Shown one piece after another: positions 34,720-45,455 of a stretch of DNA of 64,000 nt. Position 1 is the stretch's first letter. Every line of letters begins with the position of its first letter. The translations under genes and the position numbers were made by a program. The stretch spans positions 91,841-155,840 of the forward strand of contig NZ_QWEI01000010.1 in NCBI RefSeq assembly GCF_003515775.1, read 5' to 3'. The notes beneath the pieces are model-generated. The model had not been told where the DNA came from, ran no database searches, and saw only the letters and a program-made list of their open reading frames with translations. The stretch is from Ureibacillus yapensis. GTDB taxonomy: Bacteria > Bacillota > Bacilli > Bacillales_A > Planococcaceae.

Positions 34720-35691
34720 TTGCAATCGAATAAATTCAATGTTTTACCCTACAAAAATAACCTGAAGTATTTGATGCTTCTCCTATATTTTGTAATTCTT
34801 TGGCTCATCTTGCCCGTTTCTCTCGGAATCTTTTGTGCCTATTTTCTATATCCCCTCATCCACCTATGTACTAAACATTTAAAAATGCCTTTTATATTAA
34901 GTGCAATTCTTATTTCCGCCGCCATCTTTTTTTCTGCTTATACTTTCTTTTATATAACAGTGCAAAGCGTGATCTCGATTTATCCGGAATTAAAAGTTCA
35001 AGTTGAAAATTTGGACATACTAAACTCCGGTGACCATATTCTGCTGGAGACGATTTTCAATAAATCTCTTTCCTATGTTGATAGCGCCATTATTGGAATT
35101 GCCAATGTATTGCAAGATTTATTGTCTTATATTATTGAATTATTTATCTTTATCGTGGCTTTCTTTTTCTCCATTTTTGAATCGCGCAAAAATCGATATT
35201 GGTTCTTTATCTACGTTCCGAAACAATATCGTGAAGAATGGAAAGGGTATTATATAAAAGCAACAAGTTTGTTTGGCTACTTCATCTATGTTGAGTTTCA
35301 ATTGTTTATCATTACTTTTTTCTTGTTAAGTTTGGGACTAGCAATTTTACATTTTGAACATCCGATTAATAAGTCTTTTTTAATATCGTTAGCAGATGCC
35401 CTCCCGTTTTTCGGTATAGGATTGTTCCTGATTCCGATTGCGATTTATTTCTTTACCATTGGAGAAAAATTTCTCTGTTTTGCATTGATCGTTCTTTATA
35501 TTTTCATCCAGCTGACAAGACAAATCGCAGAGTCGTTGTTATGGGCATCCACTTTTCATTTGCGTACGGTTCATACTTTTTTTATAAGTGCTGCATCGAT
35601 TTTGCTGTTCGGGTTTTATGGAATTTTGCTGAGCCCGTTTCTTTTTCTCATTGCCGTGAAAATCAAGCAAAAATCTATCGATGAATCATGA
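34720..35691 (+). CDS. AI-2E (PerM) family permease, YtvI-like
   Basis: A 323-residue integral membrane protein with seven to eight hydrophobic helices arranged as in AI-2E/PerM transporters: paired helices at the N terminus, a ~70-residue loop ending IIGIANVLQDLLSYIIE, and a C-terminal bundle with ADALPFFGIGLFLIPIAIY and LRTVHTFFISAASILLFGFYGI. The TTG at 34720 sits 6 bases after GAGGTG; the GTG at 34711 is part of that site. It occupies the B. subtilis ytvI position, next to fxsA. Family members export small molecules or ions; no substrate can be assigned. Its 3' end overlaps fxsA by 17 bases. Confidence 0.78.
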   Translation: MQSNKFNVLPYKNNLKYLMLLLYFVILWLILPVSLGIFCAYFLYPLIHLCTKHLKMPFILSAILISAAIFFSAYTFFYITVQSVISIYPELKVQVENLDILNSGDHILLETIFNKSLSYVDSAIIGIANVLQDLLSYIIELFIFIVAFFFSIFESRKNRYWFFIYVPKQYREEWKGYYIKATSLFGYFIYVEFQLFIITFFLLSLGLAILHFEHPINKSFLISLADALPFFGIGLFLIPIAIYFFTIGEKFLCFALIVLYIFIQLTRQIAESLLWASTFHLRTVHTFFISAASILLFGFYGILLSPFLFLIAVKIKQKSIDES

Positions 35692-36064
35692 ACAGTTGTC
35701 CATTTTTCATTTTCTTTCTTAACCAAGTATAAATGGCAGGTTTCGCCAGTTTTCTAGTAAACGGAATAATGAGGGCGAAACCTGCAAAATCTGTTATAAA
35801 TCCGGGAGTTACCAAAAGAATTCCGCCCAAAAAGATAAGGAATGTATCAATCAGTGCTACGCCCGGCAATATCCGAGCTGACATGTTATCACGCATATTG
35901 TGCAATGACTGCATGCCTTGTTTTTTGGCGACAATTGCGCCGATTACACTTGTTAGAAGAATAAGGAGCAACGTGTTAAATACACCGATCATTTTTCCGA
36001 CTATAATAAAAACGGCAATTTCCGCCAATACTGTTGCGAACAAGAGACCAAATATTTTTCTCAA
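35675..36064 (-). CDS. fxsA: FxsA family membrane protein
   Basis: A 129-residue protein with four membrane segments; the second pair frames the FxsA signature GGILLVTPGFITDFAGFALIIPFTR. E. coli FxsA overproduction relieves phage T7 exclusion by F, but its normal role is unknown. It is adjacent to pyk as in B. subtilis, and converges on the ytvI-like gene with their last 17 bases overlapping. Confidence 0.88.
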   Translation of the reverse strand: MRKIFGLLFATVLAEIAVFIIVGKMIGVFNTLLLILLTSVIGAIVAKKQGMQSLHNMRDNMSARILPGVALIDTFLIFLGGILLVTPGFITDFAGFALIIPFTRKLAKPAIYTWLRKKMKNGQLFMIHR

Positions 36065-36156
36065 AGAGTAACCTCCATATAATTAAAATGACTTCTATAT
36101 TATTTACGAATAACTAGGCGGAAAGTTTCATTGAAAATTTTATTTATATAGCAAAA

Positions 36157-36184
36157 GGGCTGACTTAAAATTCCAAGTCAACCC
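36157..36184 (-). terminator. Terminator of pfkA-pyk
   Basis: GGGTTGACTT pairs with AAGTCAGCCC (one wobble) around an 8-nt loop, with TTTTGC following on the minus strand. Confidence 0.78.
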
Positions 36185-36214
36185 GCTTTTTTTATTTATA
36201 CTGAATTACTTTTC

Positions 36215-37975
36215 TTAAAGAACACTTGCATGACCTTTATAAATAACGCCTGTTTCCGCATCCATTGTAATTTCCTGTCCGTGGCGAATGACCTCGGTTG
36301 CTTTGTTTACACCGACGATCACCGGGATTCCAAGGCTTAACCCTACCACTGCCGCATGGCTTGTCAATCCGCCCTCTTCCGTGATAATGCCTGCGCATTT
36401 TTTTATAACGGGCATCATTTCACGGTCTGTGCCTACTGTTACTAAAATAGCGCCTTCTGCATCGTAGCGTTTTGCTTCTTCTGCATTTTTCACGACAATT
36501 GCATTGCCCACCACGGAAAGTTTTCCGACACCTTGCCCTTTAGCAATCAAATCGCCGATGACATGAACTTTCATCAGGTTAGTTGTTCCAGCCTCGCCCA
36601 CTGGTACACCGGCTGTAATAATCACCACATCTCCATAATCAACATACCCATGTTTTAATGACTCATCCACGGATAATTCCAAAATCTCATCGGTTGTTGT
36701 TACTTTCGGTGTAACAATTGGCGTAACACCCCATGATAACGTCAGCATCTGAGCCGTTGATTGGACATTTGTGATTGCAATAATCGGTACACCTGGGCGA
36801 TATTTGGCAATCATTTTTGCCGTTGTGCCGCTTGCTGTCGGGGCAAGTACAGCTTTCACTCCCAAGTTGATTGAAGTATAGGAAACCGCTTGGGAAATCG
36901 CTTCAGTCATAGTTGTCCCTTTTTCTTTGCTGCGTGTTGCAACAATGGAGCGATAGTCCAATGAGTTCTCTGTATATTCGGCAATTTTATTCATCGTTCG
37001 TACGGATTCTACTGGATATTGACCTGCAGCCGTTTCTCCCGAAAGCATGATGGCATCTGTACCATCGATAATCGCATTCGCCACATCACTCGCTTCTGCC
37101 CGTGTTGGACGAGGATTGCGTTGCATGGAGTCCAGCATTTGCGTAGCGGTAATAACCGGTTTCCCTACTTGGTTGCATTTTTTGATTAAGTTTTTTTGCA
37201 CAAGCGGTACTTCTTCTGCCGGAATCTCCACTCCCAGATCTCCGCGCGCCACCATCAAACCATCGGATACTTCGATGATTTCTTCGATGTTATCGACACC
37301 TTCCTGGTTTTCAATCTTGGGAATAATCGAGATATGGCTGCCATTATTTTGTTCCAGCAATTCACGGATTTCAAGTACATCACTTGCTGTACGAACGAAG
37401 GAAGCAGCAATAAAATCAACGCCTTGCTCAATTCCAAATAAAATATCCTGTGCATCTTTTTCGGTAATTCCGGGAAGTTTCACTGATACACCCGGAACGT
37501 TTACACCTTTTTTATTTTTCAGGACTCCTGCATTTTCAACGATTGTATGAATCAAGCCCTTTTCCAGATCCTTCGCCAAAACACGAAGTTCAATTAATCC
37601 ATCATCCAGTAAAATGCGGTCGTTTTGGTCCACATCGTGAATTAAGTTTTCATACGAAACAGAGAATCGCTCTGCAGTACCAACAACTTCCGTCATGGAA
37701 ATATCAATTACTTGTCCTTGCGCCAGGTGGATTTCGCCATTTTCCATCGTGTGGGTACGTATTTCGGGCCCCTTTGTATCAAGCAGGATTCCGACTGTTT
37801 TATTCAAGCTTTTTGCAACTTCACGAATTGTCGCAATTCGAATGGCATGCTCTTCATGATTTCCATGGGAAAAGTTTAATCTTGCCACATTCATTCCAGC
37901 TTCAATCAGAGCTGAGAGTACCTCCGGTGATTCACTTGCTGGTCCAATTGTACATACGATTTTTGTTTTTCTCAT
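36215..37975 (-). CDS. pyk: Pyruvate kinase with C-terminal PEP-utiliser domain
   Basis: A 586-residue pyruvate kinase. The barrel carries ARLNFSHG (about 31-38), [11 protein letters not shown] (65-75), the [11 protein letters not shown] segment and TATQMLDSM; the allosteric C domain follows. The extra ~110 residues beyond 475 form a PEP-utiliser mobile domain with [21 protein letters not shown], typical of Bacillus and Geobacillus enzymes. It follows pfkA by 23 bases, forming the pfkA-pyk glycolytic operon. Confidence 0.96.
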   Translation of the reverse strand: MRKTKIVCTIGPASESPEVLSALIEAGMNVARLNFSHGNHEEHAIRIATIREVAKSLNKTVGILLDTKGPEIRTHTMENGEIHLAQGQVIDISMTEVVGTAERFSVSYENLIHDVDQNDRILLDDGLIELRVLAKDLEKGLIHTIVENAGVLKNKKGVNVPGVSVKLPGITEKDAQDILFGIEQGVDFIAASFVRTASDVLEIRELLEQNNGSHISIIPKIENQEGVDNIEEIIEVSDGLMVARGDLGVEIPAEEVPLVQKNLIKKCNQVGKPVITATQMLDSMQRNPRPTRAEASDVANAIIDGTDAIMLSGETAAGQYPVESVRTMNKIAEYTENSLDYRSIVATRSKEKGTTMTEAISQAVSYTSINLGVKAVLAPTASGTTAKMIAKYRPGVPIIAITNVQSTAQMLTLSWGVTPIVTPKVTTTDEILELSVDESLKHGYVDYGDVVIITAGVPVGEAGTTNLMKVHVIGDLIAKGQGVGKLSVVGNAIVVKNAEEAKRYDAEGAILVTVGTDREMMPVIKKCAGIITEEGGLTSHAAVVGLSLGIPVIVGVNKATEVIRHGQEITMDAETGVIYKGHASVL

Positions 37976-37998
37976 TTTCTTCGCTCCATTTACTTTAG

Positions 37999-38985
<987 letters not shown>

Positions 38986-39222
38986 TCATAAACACATTAG
39001 CATAAAAGTGAGTTAATGGTATTATTTCCAACATGTTATAACAATAATTTTACATAAACACCCATTCAAATTTTTATAAATGAGGATATGCGATCGTAAC
39101 TTTTATTTTACTCTTAATTGAAAAAAAACTCGAGTTTCACAATCCCTAATGCGAAGAAAAGCCAAAGACGACATCGCTTTTGGTCTGTGGAGCTTGGTGA
39201 TTAAATCATTGGCTAAAAAAAA

Positions 39223-39249
39223 AAACAAAACCCGGAGTGGATTTTGTTT
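39223..39249 (-). terminator. Terminator of the accDA operon
   Basis: AAACAAAA / TTTTGTTT flank an 11-nt GC-containing loop, with ten As on the plus strand giving a long U-run on the minus-strand transcript, 8 bases after the accA stop. Confidence 0.78.
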
Positions 39250-39256
39250 TTTTACA

Positions 39257-40219
39257 TCAAGATTCCAATTCAATAAACTCGCCAATTTTTCTGAATTTAT
39301 CATAGCGGCTTTCGATTAATTCTTGCTCTGATAATGTGTTTAATTCAGATAAGGACTTGTGTAGGCAATCTTTTAAATAATTTGCCTGTGCTTGTACATC
39401 ACGATGCGCCCCACCGGCAACCTCTGTAATAATGCCGTCAATGATGTCCATTTCTTTCAAATCCAACGCCGTAATTTTCATCGCTTCAGCGGCTTGTTTT
39501 GCCAAGGATGCGTCCTTCCACAAAATAGATGCTGCTCCTTCTGGTGAGATTACGGAGTACGTTGAATTTTCCAGCATATACAATTTATTTGCAACCCCTA
39601 ATGCTAACGCTCCCCCACTGCCGCCTTCGCCAATGACAACACTTATGACCGGTACTTTAAGTCCTGCCATTTCAAACAGGTTTCTGGCAATGGCTTCACT
39701 TTGTCCGCGTTCTTCTGCCGCTTTCCCAGGGTAGGCCCCCTTTGTATCAATGAAACAAATAATTGGTCTGTTGAACTTTTCCGCTTGCTTCATTAAACGC
39801 AATGCTTTTCGATATCCTTCCGGGTGCGGCATACCAAAATTGCGTCGGATATTTTCTTTCGTTGTTTTTCCCCTTTGATGACCGATAATCGTGATCGGTT
39901 GTCCATCGAAACTCGCTATTCCCCCAATAATTGCCTCGTCATCCCCAAATGAACGATCCCCATGCAATTCGATGAAATCCGAAAAGATTTGCTCTATATA
40001 ATCCAAAGTCGTTGGTCTTTGCGCATGTCTTGCCACTTGCACACGGTCCCAAGGCTCCATGTTTGTATAAATTTTCGTCTCCAGCTGCTGCAGTCTTGAT
40101 TCGAGCGTTGAGATTTCTCCTGACATATCAACATTCGCGGTTTTCGCAACTTCTTTCAATTCTTCGATTTTTTCGCGCAGCTTTACGACAGGTTCTTCAA
40201 AGTTCATCGGTTTAGTCAT
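39257..40219 (-). CDS. accA: Acetyl-CoA carboxylase carboxyltransferase subunit alpha
   Basis: The alpha half of the carboxyltransferase that moves CO2 from carboxybiotin to acetyl-CoA for fatty-acid synthesis. The 320 residues have an N-terminal coiled-coil (1-60) and the crotonase-fold core with [20 protein letters not shown] and [14 protein letters not shown] in parts. The start overlaps the end of accD by 8 bases, so the two subunits are translationally coupled, which suits their 1:1 stoichiometry. Confidence 0.96.
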   Translation of the reverse strand: MTKPMNFEEPVVKLREKIEELKEVAKTANVDMSGEISTLESRLQQLETKIYTNMEPWDRVQVARHAQRPTTLDYIEQIFSDFIELHGDRSFGDDEAIIGGIASFDGQPITIIGHQRGKTTKENIRRNFGMPHPEGYRKALRLMKQAEKFNRPIICFIDTKGAYPGKAAEERGQSEAIARNLFEMAGLKVPVISVVIGEGGSGGALALGVANKLYMLENSTYSVISPEGAASILWKDASLAKQAAEAMKITALDLKEMDIIDGIITEVAGGAHRDVQAQANYLKDCLHKSLSELNTLSEQELIESRYDKFRKIGEFIELES

Positions 40220-41084
40220 TTGAAACCCCTCCTCTACTGTGCAGTTTTACCAAAGTACCGACCTTATCCCGCATATCCTTGCGGTGGAAAATGGCATCCA
40301 ATTGCCCATGAGAAAGTAAAAATTCCGCCGTTTGGAAATCATCCGGCAATTTCTCGCGTACCGTTTGTTCGATAACACGTCTTCCGGCAAATCCAATCAA
40401 TGCCTGCGGTTCAGCAATATTGATATCCCCCAATGATGCAAAACTTGCTGAAACCCCACCGGTTGTCGGGTGTGTCAAGATTGAGATAAACAGCAAACCG
40501 TGATCGCTGTGACGTTTTAATGCCACACTCGTTTTAGCCATTTGCATGAGCGAAATAACCCCTTCTTGCATACGTGCGCCACCACTTGCCGTGAAAATGA
40601 TAAATGGAAGCTCATATTCCGTTGCCTTTTCAATCGCTCGAGTGATTTTTTCGCCAACAACAGATCCCATCGATCCCATACGGAAATGCGAATCCATGAT
40701 GGCAACAACAACTTGTTCTCCTTTTAAGCTTCCCATTCCAGTTAAAACCGCTTCATTTAACCCCGTTTTAAATGAATCGATTTCAACCTTCTCCAAATAG
40801 GAAGGGAATTTTAATGGATTGGAAGTGCGCAAGTTCTCATCAAATGATTCGAATGTGCCTTCATCAAGAAAGATGGAAACGCGTTCCCATGCCGTCATTT
40901 TGAAATGAGCATCGCAGTGTGGACATACTTTCAAATTATTTTCAAGTTCTTTTGTTAAATAGATTTTTTTGCATTCGGTACATTTCGTCATTAAATCTGC
41001 CGGAAAGGAGTCTTCTTTATTTCGATCTACATTGACGCCTTTTTGTTTCTTTTTGTTAATCGATAATAAACTTCTAATTGCCAC
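40212..41084 (-). CDS. accD: Acetyl-CoA carboxylase carboxyltransferase subunit beta
   Basis: The beta subunit, 290 residues, carries the zinc ribbon C35-x2-C38-x15-C54-x2-C57 (CTECKK and CPHCDAH) that contacts RNA or DNA and the active site. The crotonase-fold domain has [10 protein letters not shown] and [14 protein letters not shown]. It follows the GntR regulator gene by 19 bases and overlaps accA, giving a three-gene unit regulator-accD-accA. Confidence 0.96.
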   Translation of the reverse strand: MAIRSLLSINKKKQKGVNVDRNKEDSFPADLMTKCTECKKIYLTKELENNLKVCPHCDAHFKMTAWERVSIFLDEGTFESFDENLRTSNPLKFPSYLEKVEIDSFKTGLNEAVLTGMGSLKGEQVVVAIMDSHFRMGSMGSVVGEKITRAIEKATEYELPFIIFTASGGARMQEGVISLMQMAKTSVALKRHSDHGLLFISILTHPTTGGVSASFASLGDINIAEPQALIGFAGRRVIEQTVREKLPDDFQTAEFLLSHGQLDAIFHRKDMRDKVGTLVKLHSRGGVSND

Positions 41085-41103
41085 TGGTTTTCCCCCTTAC
41101 ATT

Positions 41104-41751
41104 TTATGATGATGAATTATTTATATATCGAATCCAATTTTCATAGGCCCTTAATGCTTCTTCCTCATATCCTAGTTGCATTGATTTCAGCAACATTTGA
41201 AGCATCGGTTTTTCTTCTTTTGTTGAGTATTTTTTTAATGGTACTGCACTATATGCTGCGAGCTGTATCCATATTTTTAAAGCTAGCCGATTGCCGGAAG
41301 CGATGATTAATTCTCTTAATAAAAGATCCCTTATGATGCCGTCTTCCAGTTCCAGCTTCATGAATAAGCTTTCCCAAACAGGTAAACTTCTTAAAGATCG
41401 ATTTGAACAAATAACGCGAATGGCTTCTTTTTCATGCATTCTTCTCGTTGTATGTACATCATCAATCGATTTATTCTCCTGTAAAATGAAGGAAGCCAGT
41501 ATTTCAACCAATTGGTGAGATTGTCCGGAAGATAAAAATGTCCCCCCGCCATGTCTTGTTTCAATAAGCCCAAGCAGTTCCAGACTTCTTAATGCTTCTC
41601 TTACCGAAGACCGGCCTACATTTAATCTTTCCGATAATACACGTTCAGAAGGCAATTTTTCTCCCGGTTGAATCCCCTCATCCTTGATTAACGCCCTTAA
41701 TTGTTTAACAATCTCTAAAAATACTTTTTTGTTTTCCTGTTTTTTATCCAT
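41104..41751 (-). CDS. GntR/FadR-subfamily transcriptional regulator
   Basis: A 215-residue regulator. The N-terminal winged helix has GEKLPSERVLSERLNVGRSSVREALRSLELLGLIE (in pieces GEKLPSERVLSERL and RSSVREALRSLE), and the helical C-terminal half (about 85-215) corresponds to an FCD ligand-binding domain, somewhat short. The ATG at 41751 follows GAGGTG; the longer frame from 41787 includes that site. It is cotranscribed ahead of accD-accA, so a role in acyl-CoA, malonyl-CoA or organic-acid sensing is a reasonable inference but not shown. Confidence 0.8.
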   Translation of the reverse strand: MDKKQENKKVFLEIVKQLRALIKDEGIQPGEKLPSERVLSERLNVGRSSVREALRSLELLGLIETRHGGGTFLSSGQSHQLVEILASFILQENKSIDDVHTTRRMHEKEAIRVICSNRSLRSLPVWESLFMKLELEDGIIRDLLLRELIIASGNRLALKIWIQLAAYSAVPLKKYSTKEEKPMLQMLLKSMQLGYEEEALRAYENWIRYINNSSS

Positions 41752-41773
41752 AAGCACCTCGCAAGACGATACC

Positions 41774-41806
41774 TTAGAAAAGCGCAAACGTCCCTGGCCG
41801 CGTGTC
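41774..41806. repeat. Degenerate partial copy of intergenic repeat A
   Basis: TTAGAAAAGCGCAAACGTCC then CTGG resembles the left end of repeat A (14091 and 48396 copies) with several changes, after which similarity is lost. It lies just upstream of the GntR gene. The rest of 41807-41985 shows no gene; several short hairpins occur towards dnaE. Confidence 0.45.
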
Positions 41807-41986
41807 GTTCAAATCCCGTGTCCGCAGCTTTGATCGTTCAAACTCTGAACCGATTAAAGCTGTGGATCTTTTGAAATCTCACGCAGCCCGCGCTAAACGT
41901 AAAAAAAGACATAAATTTAACCGTTCAATTTTAAAATCACATAACAAACATATTTAGCTGCTGATATCAAATAATCAGCAAAAAAG

Positions 41987-42008
41987 AAAAGTGGTCTGAC
42001 CACTTTTT
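41987..42008 (-). terminator. Second hairpin downstream of dnaE
   Basis: AAAAGTGG-TCTGA-CCACTTTTT forms an 8-bp stem with Ts on both sides. It could back up the dnaE terminator. Confidence 0.6.
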
Positions 42009-42043
42009 ATAAGAATACATAATGTTAATTCATTTGTAAAGAA

Positions 42044-42069
42044 AAAACTGCACATTTTCGCGCAGTTTT
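42044..42069 (-). terminator. Terminator after dnaE
   Basis: AAAACTGC / GCAGTTTT with a 10-nt loop is followed by a T-run on the minus strand, 26 bases beyond the dnaE stop. Confidence 0.78.
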
Positions 42070-42094
42070 TGTATTTCTTTCCATTTTTAGCTCG

Positions 42095-45000
42095 TTATTG
42101 TTTTATTTTCATGGATTTTACCTTTATTTGTGCACTTCCATTCCTATATTCCAATGCACCTTCCACCAGCACCATACAATCCTCTCTGATCCAGGCCCTC
42201 ACTTCATTATAAGTTTGGGGGAAAAGTGTTGCCGAAATTGTTCCAAATTCATCCTGGACTTGTACAAAAGCCATTAATTCCCCTTTTTTTGTTCGAATTT
42301 GGCGAATGCTTTCTACCATGGCTACGATTTTAACGAACGAATGAGGTTTCAAATGAGCGAGCTCTTTTATCGTTAAATGAATGTCCTGCATTTTTGCTCT
42401 TTCCAGCATTACCGGATGTTCGGATAGATAGAATCCTAATACTTCTTTTTCAAATTGGAGCTTCATTTTATCCGGAATTGGTGGAACTTCTACATATTTT
42501 GGTTTGCCAAACAACAAACCATCTCCTGAAAATAGATCTTGGTCCCCTTCATTTGGCCGGACCAGTGAAGCATGCTTCTCCGCTGCCTCAATTGATGCCA
42601 GCAGGATTGCCCGATCTTTTCCAAAATCATCGAGTGCTCCTGATTTTATCAATGGTTCCATGACTTTACGAGTAAAATGATGGGCACTTAAACTTACCGC
42701 CAAGTCAAATAGATCTTCGAAAGGTTGATTTTTTGCTTTTCGAACGCTCGTTATTTTCTCCAAAAATGGATGGGGGACCCCTTTAATCGCCGATAAACTA
42801 AAGCGAATGTTCCCATTTTCTACGGTGAAAAATCTTTGGCTTATTTGAATAGATGGTTTAAGTATGCCAATACCTTTATTGCGTGCTTCCAATATGAGCT
42901 GAAATAGCTTTTCGTGATTTCCTGTAGCATTCGTCATGAGCGCCGCATAGAAGTTAGCAGGGAAATTTGCCTTGAGATAAGCCATTTGGTAGGAAATGAT
43001 GCTATATGCAACGGCATGGCTTTTGGGGAAACCATAATCTGCAAATCGAACGATTAGTTCGTATATTTCAATTGCAATCTGTTCAGAATAGCCTTTCGAG
43101 ACTGCACCTGAAACAAAGGATTGTTGCTGCTGTTCCAGCACTTCCTTTTTCTTTTTGCTCACCGCTCTGCGCAGCAAATCTGCTTGTCCAATCGTAAACC
43201 CGGCAAAAGTATGGGCAATTTGCATAATTTGCTCTTGGTAAACGATGACTCCATAAGTTTCGGCTAAAATAGGCTGGAGAACGGGATGCGGCATAACAAC
43301 CGGCTCCATCTTTCTTTTCCTTCTCGCATAAACCGGAATAAATTCCATTGGACCTGGACGATAAAGCGCATTCACTGCCACGATATCAAGAAAATGGGTG
43401 GGCGCTATTTCTTTCAATGCATTTTTCATGCCATCTGATTCCAGCTGGAAAATACCTGCTGTATCACCTTGCCTTAAAAGCTCGAATGTCTTTTCATCAT
43501 TAAAAGGGATTGCATTAAAATCCAGCCATTTTTTATGTGTAAAGTAGATGGATTGACGAATACTTTCCAGTATTGTTAGATTTCGAAGTCCCAGAAAATC
43601 CATTTTTAATAGGCCGATTCTTTCAACTTCCTGCATGGGCCATTGCGTTAAATAAATGTCATCATGCCCTTTTTCAATCGGAACCACCTCGACCAATGGC
43701 ATTGGACTAAGAACAACGCCTGCTGCATGCGTAGATGCATTTCGGGGCAATCCTTCCAATTTTTTTGCCACCTCAAACCAGCTTTTCCGTATTTGTTCAG
43801 CTTCTACCCAATTGCGAAGAGCTTCCGAACCGGCATAAGCTTCTTGCAAGGTAATTCCAAGTTTGTTTGGGATGAGTTTAGAGATGAGTGCAATGGTTTC
43901 ACTTTCAAAATTAAACATTCTTGCCACATCCCGCGCAACTGCTTTAGCGGATAACGTGCCGAATGTGATAATTTGTGCAACATGCTGCTTGCCGTATTTG
44001 TTGGCAACATATTGTATGACTTCCTGGCGTTTGGTATCTACAAAGTCGATATCGATATCCGGTAACGTTATTCGCTCGGGATTCAAAAAACGCTCGAACA
44101 ATAAGCCATATTTCAGAGGATCAACTTGCGTAATGTATAAACAATATGCCACCAAGGAACTGGCAGACGACCCACGGCCTGGACCGGTTAAGATGTTGGC
44201 ATTTTTGGCATAATGCATAAAATCACTAACGATTAAAAAATAATCTGCATACCCCATAGAAGTAATCACTTCCAGCTCATAATGCAAGCGATTGAGATAG
44301 GCTTCATCTGGAGCAGTGGTTTGCAATCGTTCATTTAGGCCGTTCAACGCCATTTCATATAAAAGTTTTTCTGCGGTTTGTCCATTTTCCAGCGGAAATT
44401 TCGGCATAAAGTGTTCATTGAAAGTTAAATCAACGTTGCAACCCAGCAGTAATTTTTCACTTTCTGCGAGCATCTGGGGCTGATCATGATACCAATCATG
44501 CCATTCTCTTGCTGTGGGAATATACTGGTTTTGTTCTTCATTTTGTACGCCTTCGCTAAGTTTCACGCCTGATTCAATTGCTTTCGCTACTTTATAGGCA
44601 AAATAATCTTCGCGATTCAAAAATAGCGATTCATGAATTGCCGCACATTTAATTTCGAGCATGTTGCTTAATTGCACAGCAGCATTCTCAAATGGTGAAA
44701 TAATGCCGCCGCTTCGGGAGATGCCCATATAAAAATGAGGATGGAAAGTATCCGCCAGCTGCTTTAAATAAGGAAGGTGACCATGATCCGTCCAGGATTC
44801 TTTATAGGTTGGCAGAACTGCTGCACAACCTTTTGAATAGGCCGCCAACCAACGAAAAGGTATTGTCTCATCATCGCGAATGGAAGCACTGCTGCTAAGT
44901 TTCAGCAGATTTTGATATCCCTCGTTATTTCTCGCGTAAATGACTAGTGGGATGATCATTTCATCTGTCATTTCAATCTCAACGGCCAAACCTACTACAG

Positions 45001-45178
45001 GATGAATGCCGCTTTTTTTTAGTGCAAGCCAAAAAGGCAAAAGTCCGTACAATTTCGAATTGACCATTGCACAACTTTTTGCCTTTTGTGATTGTAAAAA
45101 AGGGATGAGCTCTTCTATACGAATCGTACTTTTCAACAAATCCGCACTCGTTCGTATTTGTGGATATACAACTGTCAC
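42095..45178 (-). CDS. dnaE: DNA polymerase III alpha subunit DnaE, short form
   Basis: A 1027-residue C-family polymerase; in Bacillus DnaE extends RNA primers before PolC takes over. Catalytic palm motifs are present: GPGRGSSASSLVAY, then PDIDIDF with the metal-binding aspartates, and later the conserved VYQEQIM and LLRRAVSKKKKE. The tail ends inside or just after the OB fold (VLVEGALEYRNGSAQIKVKSMKIKQ in parts), about 85 residues earlier than the ~1115 residues of B. subtilis DnaE. The N-terminal PHP domain has lost its opening histidines: YPQIRTSADLLKS stands where HLQVHSGYSLLNS is expected. A GGAGGGATGT region precedes the start. Confidence 0.93.
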   Translation of the reverse strand: MTVVYPQIRTSADLLKSTIRIEELIPFLQSQKAKSCAMVNSKLYGLLPFWLALKKSGIHPVVGLAVEIEMTDEMIIPLVIYARNNEGYQNLLKLSSSASIRDDETIPFRWLAAYSKGCAAVLPTYKESWTDHGHLPYLKQLADTFHPHFYMGISRSGGIISPFENAAVQLSNMLEIKCAAIHESLFLNREDYFAYKVAKAIESGVKLSEGVQNEEQNQYIPTAREWHDWYHDQPQMLAESEKLLLGCNVDLTFNEHFMPKFPLENGQTAEKLLYEMALNGLNERLQTTAPDEAYLNRLHYELEVITSMGYADYFLIVSDFMHYAKNANILTGPGRGSSASSLVAYCLYITQVDPLKYGLLFERFLNPERITLPDIDIDFVDTKRQEVIQYVANKYGKQHVAQIITFGTLSAKAVARDVARMFNFESETIALISKLIPNKLGITLQEAYAGSEALRNWVEAEQIRKSWFEVAKKLEGLPRNASTHAAGVVLSPMPLVEVVPIEKGHDDIYLTQWPMQEVERIGLLKMDFLGLRNLTILESIRQSIYFTHKKWLDFNAIPFNDEKTFELLRQGDTAGIFQLESDGMKNALKEIAPTHFLDIVAVNALYRPGPMEFIPVYARRKRKMEPVVMPHPVLQPILAETYGVIVYQEQIMQIAHTFAGFTIGQADLLRRAVSKKKKEVLEQQQQSFVSGAVSKGYSEQIAIEIYELIVRFADYGFPKSHAVAYSIISYQMAYLKANFPANFYAALMTNATGNHEKLFQLILEARNKGIGILKPSIQISQRFFTVENGNIRFSLSAIKGVPHPFLEKITSVRKAKNQPFEDLFDLAVSLSAHHFTRKVMEPLIKSGALDDFGKDRAILLASIEAAEKHASLVRPNEGDQDLFSGDGLLFGKPKYVEVPPIPDKMKLQFEKEVLGFYLSEHPVMLERAKMQDIHLTIKELAHLKPHSFVKIVAMVESIRQIRTKKGELMAFVQVQDEFGTISATLFPQTYNEVRAWIREDCMVLVEGALEYRNGSAQIKVKSMKIKQ

Positions 45179-45202
45179 ACAACATCCCTCCTATGATAAG
45201 TT

Positions 45203-45455
45203 CAAATGCGCCTTGGCGTATTTGTTTGCCCAGATTTTTTCGAGCAAGCTCAGGCCTGTACGATGCAGGTCAGTTAGCCGTGGTCGCAGGACGCGACGAT
45301 CTTAGGCTAACTTCCTCTTAAATTTCCTATAAAATCTGTGGCATCCGCCGGAGGCTAACTTTATTCAGTAGAGGATCTAAACCCTACCGAAATGTTTACT
45401 TTATTGTACAGATCTATCCGTTTAAGTAGTAGGTGATTTTTACTGAATAAAGTTA
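45203..45455. repeat. Intergenic repeat B, copy 1 (dnaE-nrnA gap)
   Basis: It begins with the hairpin CAAATGCGCC-TT-GGCGTATTTG (45203-45224), then CCCAGATTTTTTCGAGCAAG, a GC-rich hairpin (AGTTAGCC ... GGCTAACT), and AAAATCTGTGGCATCCGCCG followed by GAGGCT (45331-45356). CAGATTTT and AAAATCTG can pair over the middle. The final arm TAACTTTATTCAGTA (45356-45370) is an exact inverted copy of 45441-45455, which encodes the last codons of nrnA. The same blocks recur at 46858-46987. Confidence 0.75.

Noticed and set aside
37047..37550. Plus-strand frame of 167 codons inside pyk
   Set aside because: It is antisense to conserved pyruvate kinase motifs, has no ribosome binding site, and its composition is the mirror of the real gene.
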